Shown: piece after piece, positions 11,113-21,077 of the stretch
How positions within the stretch are numbered: the stretch's first letter is position 1
Layout: the number at the start of each line of letters is the position of its first letter
Assembly (NCBI GenBank): GCA_001970855.1
Contig: LSSN01005513.1
Location: 1 to 22,082, forward strand
Direction: 5' to 3'
From: Smittium culicis
Lineage: Eukaryota; Kickxellomycota; Harpellomycetes; Harpellales; Legeriomycetaceae
Length of the DNA stretch: 22,082 nt
The notes under the pieces: model-generated
Seen by the model: the letters and a program-made list of their open reading frames with translations, nothing else
Told to the model about the DNA's origin: nothing
Database searches by the model: none
Made by a program: the position numbers and the translations under genes

Positions 11113-11766
11113 AAGAAAATTCTAAAACCAAAATGTATTTAAAAAGAATAAATGTAAGATTGTTTTTTAAATCAAAATCGTAAAGATCCCAAGGTATAGT
11201 CGAAGTTATAAATCACAAAGAGAGTGTATCAGTAATAAAGATTATATTTAGCGTTTCTAAGATAATCTATTTGAAGATTGTGAGATGGGAGTACAAGATA
11301 AGAAATAAACAGGAAAGATATGTTCAGATTCTAAAACAGACTATATAAAAACAGTTCTCGGGACCTCGAATCAACAAAAAGGAAAATAAAATTATAGGCA
11401 GTAAAATAGAAGCCCTTTCTATATTTACGCCAGACGCTTTTTCTGTATAGCTAGTATTTTAGAGTGATAATAAGCTGCTTTGAGAATATATTATTGATGG
11501 TGTTAAGAATAATCAAACCGGAGATCCTAGATAATACACGAATATATAAATTGTAGAATTTGGTTAGAAAGTTAAATGGAAATAACCTACCAATTTTTAT
11601 TCATTTAAGGTTTTTTTCTCTCTATTATCCTGTTTTTATTTAGGTGTAAAGCAAAATTAGTATTACAACTCCAAACCTAAATTCTATTCGCAGACTCTAT
11701 ATTCTTCTTTCCGACAATTCGCTAGATCAAACAACTCCCTTGATCATTATTCAGTATTAATGGTAA
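11113..11766. other. Upstream region of the PIN gene
   Basis: AT-rich DNA that should carry the promoter of the minus-strand PIN-domain gene. No coding frame, tRNA or recurring repeat was seen. Confidence 0.45.
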
Positions 11767-12129
11767 TGCGGTTATTTATGGCTCATTTCTACTGGAGAAC
11801 CACGAAAAACTGGTTATTCAAATACAAAAACTGCAGCTAATCTAGCTAACCTCGAAATATTAGATGCTAGCATTTGCAGCTGCAATACAGAAATATCTTG
11901 GCCTTCAAATAACAAAAAAAAACAAAAAAAGAAATATCTTAGCCTTTACTCGCTTCTAAATTACCAAAACAGCCCCATGAAATTATTAATACCACAATGC
12001 ATGAGTTGTGCATATAAATTACCACATTTATGTATTATTAATCTTCGCCATCACGAATATGCCATCTACAGCTCACTTTGCTTCTTGGCTGCTCTAAATT
12101 GTTTTTTGCTCCTACTAATTAATGAATAA
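11767..12129 (+). other. 120-codon open stretch without an early ATG, unidentified
   Basis: The frame is free of stops from 11767 to a TAA at 12127-12129 in DNA where stops are otherwise frequent. It has no ATG until 11977, so it is not a simple gene. The first part (TGEPRKTGYSNTKTAANLAN) has mixed composition like coding sequence. The middle is a Lys/Asn run from a poly(A)-like insertion, and the last part is Leu/Cys-rich. The insertion is 41 bases and changes frame, so the present frame as a whole cannot be ancestral. I read it as a relic of a gene or transposon, or chance; no family is recognised. Confidence 0.3.
11889..11946 (+). repeat. 17-bp direct repeat flanking an A-rich stretch (possible retro-insertion footprint)
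   Basis: The sequence AGAAATATCTTGGCCTT at 11889-11905 recurs with one mismatch at 11930-11946. The 24 bases between are almost all A, with two C and a single T. A poly(A) followed by a repeat of the upstream target is the signature of target-primed reverse transcription, here with nearly nothing but the tail inserted. Confidence 0.5.
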
Positions 12130-13853
12130 AATAATAGCTATGAGCTGTTTTGTTTTATTTGGAATATTATTTTATTTGTATTTTTTTAGTCGCCGTTTCT
12201 TTATTTGAAGATAATATATAAAATTAATCCAAACATGGTGGCCTTTAATCCTCCTATATTCATATTTCGTGCAAATACACTTTATTAACACTATTAACTA
12301 GCAAAATGGTATAAAAATACAAAGTAGAAATATAATGAAGTAATTAATATTAACAATATCTTGTATGTTAAAAAAAAAAACATAACGTACAGTAACATTA
12401 GGGTGAACTTCAACTCATGTTTAATAATAATATAAACTCAAATATTTGCGCTGACATATACTTTAGGTTTTACATAGATCAATGGATTGGATCATACTCA
12501 AGTGCAATAATTACTTAGTCACATCAAACCTGTAGAACCCCAAATATTAGGCGATTTTTTTTTTTTTTTCAAAATTCAAAAAACTGAATGATGAATAATA
12601 AAAATACAGCTGTATTTCATAATTTAAATATTAAAATTTTTTCACCACAATATTTTATTATAATATTAAACCGCTAAAAATTACTTCCACGAATATATAC
12701 ATACATAGATTTGAATAAAAGAACATTAAATATAAACTAAAACATATTAATTTACCAGGATATCAAATAGGTAAACTGGAAAAAAAAATATAAAAACACT
12801 GTACAATGATTATAATTCACTGACGAAAGCACAAAGTTTGTCTGAATACCATAATTTTAAAACGAGATTAATTGAACGAATTTCAGTAAAATATAGTCAG
12901 CCGATTTAAACCATCATGTGTGATAAACCTATTTTTTACCTGTGATACTTGCTTCATTGCTACAAGCTATTCAAATGGGTCAGTGTATCGATGATTCAAT
13001 TGCTATTTTTTTATATTTGAAGCAATATGTTTTCCATTAGCTGCGAATAAAAAAATAAATAATTAGTATAATAACGCAATCAAAGCTAGTTAAATCTGGC
13101 TATAAGCTTTTTTTTTATCATTATTGAGGAAATATTTCTATTTCTCATGAATAATTTGAAGATATACATTATTCGCATCTTGAAAAAAAAACAAAAAACA
13201 AATCAATACCTCGTGATATTTTAATGCTTATTAGAAATTAGAGCGATTTTCAAAAAAAAAATTCCCCCTCCCGTCTCTCCTTCTTTTAGTCAGGCGCTAT
13301 ATACTGTATAACTTTTTTATTTAAATCATCACATTTATAAATTATTATCGAAATTACACCATAGATATTGGTCAAATAATTGTTATTTAATTAAAACGTA
13401 TAATAGATAATGAGTATGTAAATAATAATTAATTATTTTGATTTATTTGTAGGATTATGATTTATAAATAAAAATAACTTATCCATGTATGTTTGAAATC
13501 TCCATTTAGCACTAGTCTTTGAATTCCCTACGCCAAACTTGGTAAGTTTATTAAAGTAATTTTCATATATAGTCATCAGAAAATGCACCCACCAATTTTA
13601 TCTAGCCTTCCCACTCAATATTCTATTTTTCGTTTAAAAATACCCTTTGATTTATTTTCTCGTATGAGGATTGCAACCAGATTCTAATCAATAGAACAGT
13701 TAAAATTTGCATAATCAGAATTATTTTGGTTCCATAAATATAATAAAGGGTTTTTTCCATATCAAATGTCATAAAATGCTGTGCATTTGAATAAAACTCC
13801 AAAAACTTTGTTACAACTAAATAGTTCTTTTTAAATAAAATTTTTTATTATTT
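12130..13853. other. Gene-free AT-rich DNA
   Basis: About 1.7 kb with A/T homopolymers (for example a T run near 12556 and A runs near 12370 and 13250). No open frame beyond chance, no RNA gene, and no MITE copy seen. Confidence 0.6.
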
Positions 13854-15398
13854 TCAGATGCTTTTATGAGGATTAACTTTCGTAGATAAGTAAAAAATCT
13901 GTAATCTTTGTCGATTTTTCAATCCTATTGCGATGTAAAGTAACAATGCAGCGTAATACCTATTGACTGCTTCTGAGGCAGACTCTATATTTCCCCATTT
14001 TTTAAAAGTAGTAAATCCGCGTATCCAATTATAACCAACGTAAAAAAACATATGCCTAAATTTAGTAAAATACTCGTTTCTATCCCAGCTTGTGTACTCT
14101 TTAGATAGAAATAGTATATTTTAATTATATTTCTTCACTCATGTATCGTTAGTGCCTACTACATCAAGTACTGTATACAATGCATATAAATAATACCCGT
14201 AGTGGAAAATAGGTCATTGTATAATTTATTTACAAATTTATTCTGTATTTTTTTAATTCCAAAGTGTGAAACCATTCCACCGTAAGTCTTTTGGATATAG
14301 AGCGGATTAGGAGAAATATAGTCGAGTTCTTCACTGATCCTTTTCTTCAATTCAGATATTGCGTTATATATTACTTTTTTAAAACCAATTTTTTTTGCAC
14401 TCAAAGATATTCTACCAAATCTTGCTAGTTTTTTAACTGATAAATTATATACTATTTTTCTTTTGGCATCCAGACTCAAAAAATATTTCACCTATTAAGT
14501 TATTATTTATTAGATCTAAAATATTTCTGTTAGCAATTTTATTATGAGCTGATTTAACAACTCTATCGCTCAATTTATCATATCTAATCTTATATAAACT
14601 TCCCAGTACTCGGACAATATCGCACCTAAAGTTTCTGTTTCTACCAAAATTATTGAAATTTCTGGAATTAGATAAGTTGTCTTTATGATGAGGAATAGTA
14701 AGTAGAAAGATTTATTTGGCTATCTTTCGAGTCATTTACTGTGCATCTGATATATACTATTTACCCTGAATTCTGCCTCAGAGTAAATCGTAATTACTTT
14801 ATAACATTTTGATAAAACGTCAAAGTTTGCATCTGAACCCCAGTTTTCGGTTAGTAATGCGATTATAATATTTCCAGTGAATATATTTCTTGATTTCAGG
14901 GCTGCATGATGATTTTTTGAACCCACCCTCGTGTATACCAGGCTTTCGCTAAAAAACATAGTTCATTTTTAAGCATAATTCAAACGTGCAAATAATGATT
15001 TATTGGCATTATTGATAATTTCAACATTTAATTTCTGTTTCCCTCTATACTCAATGTTAAGGTTTAAGTCCTTAATATAAAAATTCATGGTTAGACGAAC
15101 CTTTCTAGAGTGTTATCTTAGCACACCCGCTTTTATCACAATAACAGGTAAATTTCATTTCTACAATTAAATCGTCATATTTAATTAATTCTCTCTTAGA
15201 TAGCTCATTTGATGAGTCAACTAGCCACCCAGTTCTACTATCTTTGGTGAATGAAGAGGTGTTGTTATATATAATCCTTTTATTTTCAAATGAGACGTCG
15301 CTATCTTGCATATTTACGGTGTGCGAGTTTCGATAAATATATCTTGTTCCTTTTTCTAAAATTAAGTTTGAACTTGAAAGAATTTGTTGGGTATGGTA
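13854..15398 (-). pseudogene. Decayed unidentified protein gene in six frame-shifted pieces
   Basis: Reading the minus strand from 15398, coding-like pieces follow one another in shifting frames. The first (15398-15105) contains KGTRYIYRNSHTVN, WLVDSSNELSKRELIKYDD and a Cys cluster FTCYCDKSGCAKI. A second runs to about 14973 (MNFYIKDLNLNIEYRG), then two in-frame stops. A third (14947-14732) contains NIFTGNIIIALLTENWGSD. A fourth (about 14690-14445), a fifth (14491-14159, KTYGGMVSHFGIKKIQNKF) and a sixth (about 14120-13854, WDRNEYFTKFRHMFFYVGYN) follow. Each piece shows mixed codons and higher complexity than the surrounding A/T DNA, and together they tile without large gaps, which argues for one gene of roughly 500 codons broken by indels and stops. 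A multi-intron gene is less likely, because no usable GT-AG pairs join the pieces I tested. I do not recognise the family. Confidence 0.55.
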
Positions 15399-17154
15399 AT
15401 ATTATGTTATTGAAATATGTGCCTATTCTATGTGATTTTCTATAGATCTAAAAGAGTTTCCGTATTCATTTATGATTTCTAGTTACTTTTGATTTAGATT
15501 TCTTGAAATTTTTTGAGAGCTTTTAGCACAGTAATTGAAGCTATAAAAAGAACGTATGCTTTTTAATTATTTTTTATTATATTACATTTGATATTTAACT
15601 TGTGGCTATTATTTTAAAGTAAAATTTTATATATCATAAATATTATCTTGGCTTTCTTTTTAAGTTATGAAATTTATAATAATTTTATTAATTATTGTTC
15701 TTAAAAAAGTTTTGATGGACAAAGTTTTTTCTATTTTTTCTTAACACTTTTAATTATCGTAGTAATGACTTTTTATTAAACTCTTATTTTACCTATATAT
15801 GATTACCAAAAATAACCCAATAATTAGGCTTATTAGTTTATTCTTAATAAATTTATAATACCCTTTAACAATCGTCAAACCATTTCATTGTAAATTATTA
15901 TATTATGAGCATTTTATATTTATTTGGGATTGATGATGATTAAGATTTGTATATTATTAAAATTTACCAATGGATCACTTATTTTAACTATTGTTACTAT
16001 TCACAGTTCATTTTCCTGTTAGCATTAAAAGATTGTCCACATGTACTAGCTTGAGATATAACAAAATTAAAAAACAAACCAAGGCATACTTGCATTTAAT
16101 ATTAAAGAAAAATGATTTGCTACTAATTGTTAAATTTAGACAATCAGCTATTATTTTACTTGTGATCAAATAGTTAAAGTTTTTATAATATACCTTATAT
16201 TTTTTTAATAATAAACTTTAAAACTTTAAATTTTATCGAAATTTTTTATAGCTATAAATTGACACATGCTGAATTTCAAAATACTTTGCTCATATTCAGT
16301 AAACGTAACATTATTCGAGATTTTAATTATTTCAAAACAAATAATGATTTTTTTTTTGATTAATTTAAAATAAAGCATACTTTAGATTTCCGCCAAGGGG
16401 ATATATTATTATGTAAATTATCTTTAAACTATTGGGTTAAAGAACTCTAATAAAATTTGGTTCACGAGTGCTATTGAGTCAAAATTATTTAATTCAATTT
16501 ATCTTTTATAAATTTAATTTATAATTTTTATATTTAAAGAATTTTTAAAAAAGCATAGATATTCGGATATATTTATTTCTTATAGCAAAATTTACTAATA
16601 CTAAATCGAATAAAGTTTAACACGTTTGTTTAAATATAAAAATAACCAAATTTTCAATTTTAATAGCTATAAAAGGATTGATTATAATTTGACCATTTAA
16701 TGATTACTGTTTTTATTATGTATTCGCTGATATCAATTTAACATATTTTTATTGAGATTTGGAAAGTTTTTGGTGTTTAAATAAATTTCAATTAAAAAAT
16801 ATAATCGATGTGTCAGCCACAGCAGTGAACTTTTTTTTCTGTTAATCCATCCCTTTCTAAATATTTATATTACAGTGCAAAAGAAAGTCTTTTTATAGAC
16901 TGAAATTATAAACGAATGAAAAAATATTTATCTAAAAAATTTAATTTTCCTAGGTTCAACCGCTAATCTTAGATACAATACACTAATAAAATATCAAAAA
17001 TATAAAGTATGCCTAATTTAAAGCAACAGTACTGTTTAAAATATTCATAAAAAAATCTACGCTTTTAGCATCAGTTAATGATATTTATTTCTTTCAATTC
17101 AAAAAATTTTAAAATCCTTACTAAAAATAAAAATTTTTTACAAATTTGTTAATC
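15399..17154. other. Gene-free, extremely AT-rich DNA
   Basis: About 1.75 kb of A/T-dominated sequence. The only frame of 60 codons (15991-16173, + strand) has no recognisable domain and is probably chance. No repeat with another copy in the window was found. Confidence 0.55.
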
Positions 17155-17351
17155 TTAGCCCTTTCCCACCCAACGCTCTTTGAAAAAACGAATTTATTGA
17201 TTCGTTTATGATTAATAGTGAGATTTACTATTTCCTATTTTTCAACAAAAAATCAATATCATTTTTAATTTCGGAATTAAATTATTTACATCGAACGTTG
17301 TTTGCTATATTTAGTAGATTAATATCAGTCTACTGCGCGGGAAAGGGTTAA
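17155..17351 (+). mobile_element. piggyBac-like MITE, copy 2
   Basis: Left end TTAG-CCCTTTCCCACCCAACGCTCTTT, right end GGGAAAGGG-TTAA, 189 bases between the flanking tetranucleotides. It shares the internal block TGATTCGTTTATGATTAAT with copies 3 and 4, and AACGTTGTTTGCTATAT with copy 3. The left TTAA has drifted to TTAG. Same orientation as copies 1 and 4. No coding capacity. Confidence 0.85.
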
Positions 17352-18388
17352 ATGTATTTTAACATTTACATGACACTATTCTAAACAAAAAAACAAAAAA
17401 ATAAAACCTCTGAGTAAGCAACTGGTACTTTTCCTCCATTTTAGTTCAATTGTCCACTCAGATGGCAATTTGCTATTTTAGAGGTTTTTTAATTCCAAAA
17501 ATAGCTTAAATCACACTAAATGAAAATTAACAAAAAAAATAAGTTAAAATCTAGATTTCTAATTAAAAAATTTAATTGGCTTAATTTTTTTTAAAAAGAA
17601 AAAGTAAAACAATACTCTTTAAGCTATATGTTTTAGTTTCCATTTTAGAAATTATATTTTGGCTCATTTTACAGCCAATTATAAATTAACTGTGAGGTGC
17701 CTTTTCAAAGTACAATTAATATTAAGCTGGGTTATTTGCTTTATAATTAGCTAATTCACCAATCATGTTTGCTAAAATTTCCAAATTTAACTACATTAGA
17801 TTAAAATAGTTTTTTAAAAAAATGGGATACTCTTCAAACAAAAATTCAATATTCTTTAAATTTCAAATTCATAAAGTTACCATCTTAGAAAGTTGCCATG
17901 TTAGTGGTTTTATTGTATTGGAGGATAAACTTTTTTTCAACAATTTTTATTTATATTAAATTTAATATTAGCATCTAATTTACCTTGTATCATCAAGCCT
18001 TTTCGCTATAGTTGAAAAAAAACATACATAAGAGAAGTATTAAATTCTAACAAAGATATTTCTTACATTCTGGTTTATTAATTATTTAGGGGTAAAATAT
18101 TATAAGAGATTTAAGTGCAGCTATAATTTTAATATTTTACATAAATGTAATATTAGATACATACGAAAATGTAATAGAAGCCTGTTCAAAACATATTAAC
18201 AGTTGAAAACTTATACGATATTAAGGTTATATTATCAGTATATTTCGGACAAGAAACCCGAAAATGGGAGATTCTTTATGAAAGAATAATCTTATATTGC
18301 AAAGTATTACAGGGCATTAAATCACATAATAAGATAATTGTTTATTTGTAAAATAGTTTCTTTTATTTAGAAAATTTAAATTTAATAA
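17352..18388. other. Gene-free AT-rich DNA between MITE copies
   Basis: About 1 kb with no coding signal. A pair of short complementary arms (AAAACCTCT at 17403-17411 and AGAGGTTTT at 17480-17488) could fold into a hairpin but matches no known RNA. Confidence 0.5.
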
Positions 18389-18585
18389 TTAACCCTTTCA
18401 CGGGCGGTAGACTATTTTTGACCCACCAGATATAGCCAACAGCGTTCAGTTAAAATACTTTAATTCCGAGGCTTTAAGAAATATTGGTATATTATATTTT
18501 AAAAACAAATAATAAACTTGCTTATAAATCATAAACGAATCATTAAATTCAATTATTTAAAGAGTGTTGAACGGGAAAGGGTTAA
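18389..18585 (-). mobile_element. piggyBac-like MITE, copy 3 (inverted)
   Basis: The best preserved copy: intact TTAA on both sides (18389-18392 and 18582-18585), termini CCCTTTCACGG and CGGGAAAGGG, 189 bases between. It lies in the opposite orientation to the other three: its left end here carries the GGCGGTAGACTATTTTTG signature that forms the right end elsewhere. No coding capacity. Confidence 0.9.
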
Positions 18586-18636
18586 ATGAATAAATAGAAG
18601 AACTGAAATTCCTTTTTAATTTATCCAATGATATTA

Positions 18637-18832
18637 TTAACCCTTTCCCGTCCAACACTCTTTATAAAAATTAATTTTATGATTCGTTTTGATTTATAAG
18701 CAGGTTTATTATTTGCTGCTATTATACAAAAAGCAAATATTTCCTAAGGCTTTGGGGTCATGGTATTTTAATTTAATTTAATTAGATATAAATTGTTATT
18801 CAAAAATAGTTTATCGCCTATGAAAGGGCTAA
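18637..18832 (+). mobile_element. piggyBac-like MITE, copy 4
   Basis: Left end TTAA-CCCTTTCCCGTCCAACACTCTTT, right end TATGAAAGGG-CTAA, 188 bases between. It starts 51 bases after copy 3 and is in the opposite orientation, so the two form a large inverted pair. Blocks TGATTCGTTT, GATTTATAAGCA and TTTATTATTTG match copy 3. The right TTAA has drifted to CTAA. Confidence 0.88.
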
Positions 18833-19364
18833 TTAAAGAAAAATTAAACCAATGACATTAACTGCAACAGATTGCTATCTTCGTTCAGTATCACCCGAAT
18901 AATCTAGAAATATGACAATCTAGTCCCTAAAAAATGCATAGAGTCTAGTTTTCAACATAATTATCAAAAAAAAAAGATACTCCGCTCAAAACAAAAGTAA
19001 TTTAATAAGGTATAAATTAATTATGGATATAAATACTCTTTTGTTAACTTTTCAATTATCACCATAATAATTAATCGATTAACATTATAAAATATTAGCA
19101 TGCTTGAATAATCTAGTATAATGTATTTACAATTGGAGATTTTGAATGAGTGTAGCAATTCACTTTCTAGAAAGTTACATTGTACACGAGTAAATATCTG
19201 ACATTGTCCAATAATCAAAAGGATAAATACTTTATCAAATAAATTGATAGAAAAGAATTATCTCTTTCTCTAACCATGCAATGCCATTAATAGTCTTAAT
19301 TTGCTAACCCGACAGAATTGAAGGTTAAAAAGTGCTATCTTCCCTAAAAGTCTGACATATGAAA
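18833..19364. other. Gene-free AT-rich DNA
   Basis: About 530 bases. A 65-codon frame on the minus strand (19021-19218) shows no domain and looks like chance. No other signal. Confidence 0.5.
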
Positions 19365-19480
19365 GATTCTGAACGAAGAAAGCAATTTTTAGACTAATAA
19401 GTATTAGCGCGAACATTTGATAGCTAAAATTATTCTTGGAATAATTGAAAAGGCGTTTGAATTTTTAAAGATATTGATTT
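19365..19480 (+). pseudogene. Short gene relic, copy A (possibly a transposase fragment)
   Basis: This stretch aligns along about 105 bases with 19825-19935. Read on the + strand it gives KDSERRKQFLD, two stops, then after a frame slip IILGIIEKAFEFLK. The partner copy gives a longer open version of the same text. Several stops and indels show it is dead. The pattern of basic helix, then helix-turn-helix-like text (GIIEKAF), suggests the N-terminal DNA-binding part of a transposase, but that is a guess from motif flavour only. Confidence 0.35.
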
Positions 19481-19824
19481 CATATTGAAAGAGATGTTTG
19501 CAAAAAATAATAATTAAATTTATCGGGAAATAATCGAGATTCGAATCTAATATTCTAACTTTTTGTGTATAAAAGTGTTCTTTTTGCAAAAAAATCCCCA
19601 TTATCGGTAAATCTGTTCTTAATGGGTATTTTTTTTAGCTTAATTTTATTGGATCAAATATTCAAGTAATTCAAATTCCATTGTCCAAAATAAAATTAAA
19701 CTCCAGTATTCTAATTATTTGTTTCAATTAGACATTTTTATTTGCTAAATTAAAGCTATAGTTTTTTTTATTGGTAAATTATTGTGTATGCTTTGCACAA
19801 AGCAACCCTTTACACTATAGTGGG

Positions 19825-19942
19825 AATTCTGAACAAAGAAAACACTTTGTTGCAGCTCAAAGTTATTGGCTTGAATCTTAAAAATTTGCAAATATTATTG
19901 GTAAAATTGAAAAGACATTTCGATTTTTCTATATAACAGCTT
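19825..19942 (+). pseudogene. Short gene relic, copy B (related to copy A)
   Basis: Reads NSEQRKHFVAAQSYWLES, one stop, then KFANIIGKIEKTFRFFYITA in the same frame. It matches copy A at 19365-19480 both in DNA and in the inferred protein (SE-R-K-F, then II-G-IEK-F-F). Conservation of the text in one reading frame argues that both derive from a once-coding element. Too short to name with confidence. Confidence 0.4.
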
Positions 19943-21077
19943 AATTTTGTTATTTTCATTTGTTAAAAGATAGAAATGATTTTGCTCATTGGCCTTTGAT
20001 TTTTAATGCGACTTGATGCATTGTAACATTTGTACGCTATAAAATGAATCTCCCGAAAAGTATCTTATATGTATACTTCAACATTTAAGATTCTGGTAAG
20101 TAAAATAACTTTAAAAAGTTGAGCCTAGAATAATAGAGGAGGAAATGACGAGGGGATCAATTATACCCCACAATAAATATATTAGATTGCAATTTAAAAT
20201 ATTCCAGGCTCTAATAAATGGAGTAAGTTGAATAATAAATGATTTTAAACTGGCTAAACTCTATGGATAGATATTATTTGCTGAATTATATCGTTAAATA
20301 TTATTTATAGTATCAGTAAATCAAAATCAGCACGGAAATGCTAAACTCTATAAATCTCCTCATTTTTTAATAATTTACTCTTATATTTCTCCAATCTGTA
20401 TTATTATTGGGAATCACAGAAATATCATACTGTTTAAAAAATTAATTAAAGTTTGATAAAATTCTATAACTGATAATCGAATGTTTTAATATTTACTAAA
20501 TGCAATTAAACTCAACATTAAACTAAAATTTGTCCAATAAAAAATTTTTTTGGTCTCGAAATCTTTTTTAAAATTTTTTTTTATTAAAAATAATAAATAA
20601 TAAAACATAAACTAGTTCATTTTTATGTCTTAAATGATTTTATATTTAATATTCTATGGATAAGAAACTATATTCTAAGACCCGTTACAAAAGGCTAGAA
20701 TCTATAAATCGAATCAATATGATTAAACATAAATTTGTAAATTAAATTAATGTTTTTTGTGTCTAGCAGATATTAATTCCTCGTGGGTTATAGCTATTAG
20801 CAGTGATATTTTAAATAAAAACAAAAAAATTTTAATAGTTTTGTAACTACAAAAATAGTGTTAAACTTTTATTCGAGTTTACACTGACTATATCAAATAT
20901 AAAAAATATATATAAAGACCCCCAAATGTCTCTAAAATTAAATTATAAACACAAATATCCGTTGAAGTTGAATCATTCTTACATCCGTAGAAATTCATAA
21001 CAAGAGTCATTCAAACTTATTTGCTTCGGTTATAACACAATATTTCATAGTAAAAATTCATTTAAAATCAATCTAAA
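19943..21077. other. Gene-free AT-rich DNA and upstream region of the secreted-protein gene
   Basis: About 1.1 kb. No coding frame or repeat copy was found. The last 200 bases are the probable promoter and 5' leader of the gene starting at 21078. Confidence 0.5.
20907..20917 (+). promoter_or_regulatory. Possible TATA element
   Basis: TATATATAAAG lies 160 bases upstream of the ATG at 21078. It fits a TATA box in sequence, but such strings arise often in this DNA, so the call is weak. Confidence 0.25.

Noticed and set aside
15991..16173. 60-codon plus-strand frame
   Set aside because: Biased Lys, Leu and Ile composition as expected from A/T DNA, no domain, no neighbours; probably chance.
17403..17488. 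Complementary arms AAAACCTCT and AGAGGTTTT, with an inner TCTGAGT/ACTCAGA pair
   Set aside because: A tRNA-sized hairpin was considered, but the T-arm spacing is wrong, the two stems compete for the same bases, and no family matches.
19530..19550. GATTCGAATCT, similar to a tRNA B box
   Set aside because: No A box or acceptor stem at the right distance; it is a short palindrome in A/T-rich DNA.
19021..19601. Two 65-codon minus-strand frames
   Set aside because: No recognisable domain, and one overlaps the gene relic on the other strand; consistent with chance.
19805..19830. AACCCTTTACAC resembling a MITE left end
   Set aside because: No matching right end at the expected distance, and it abuts the gene relic instead.
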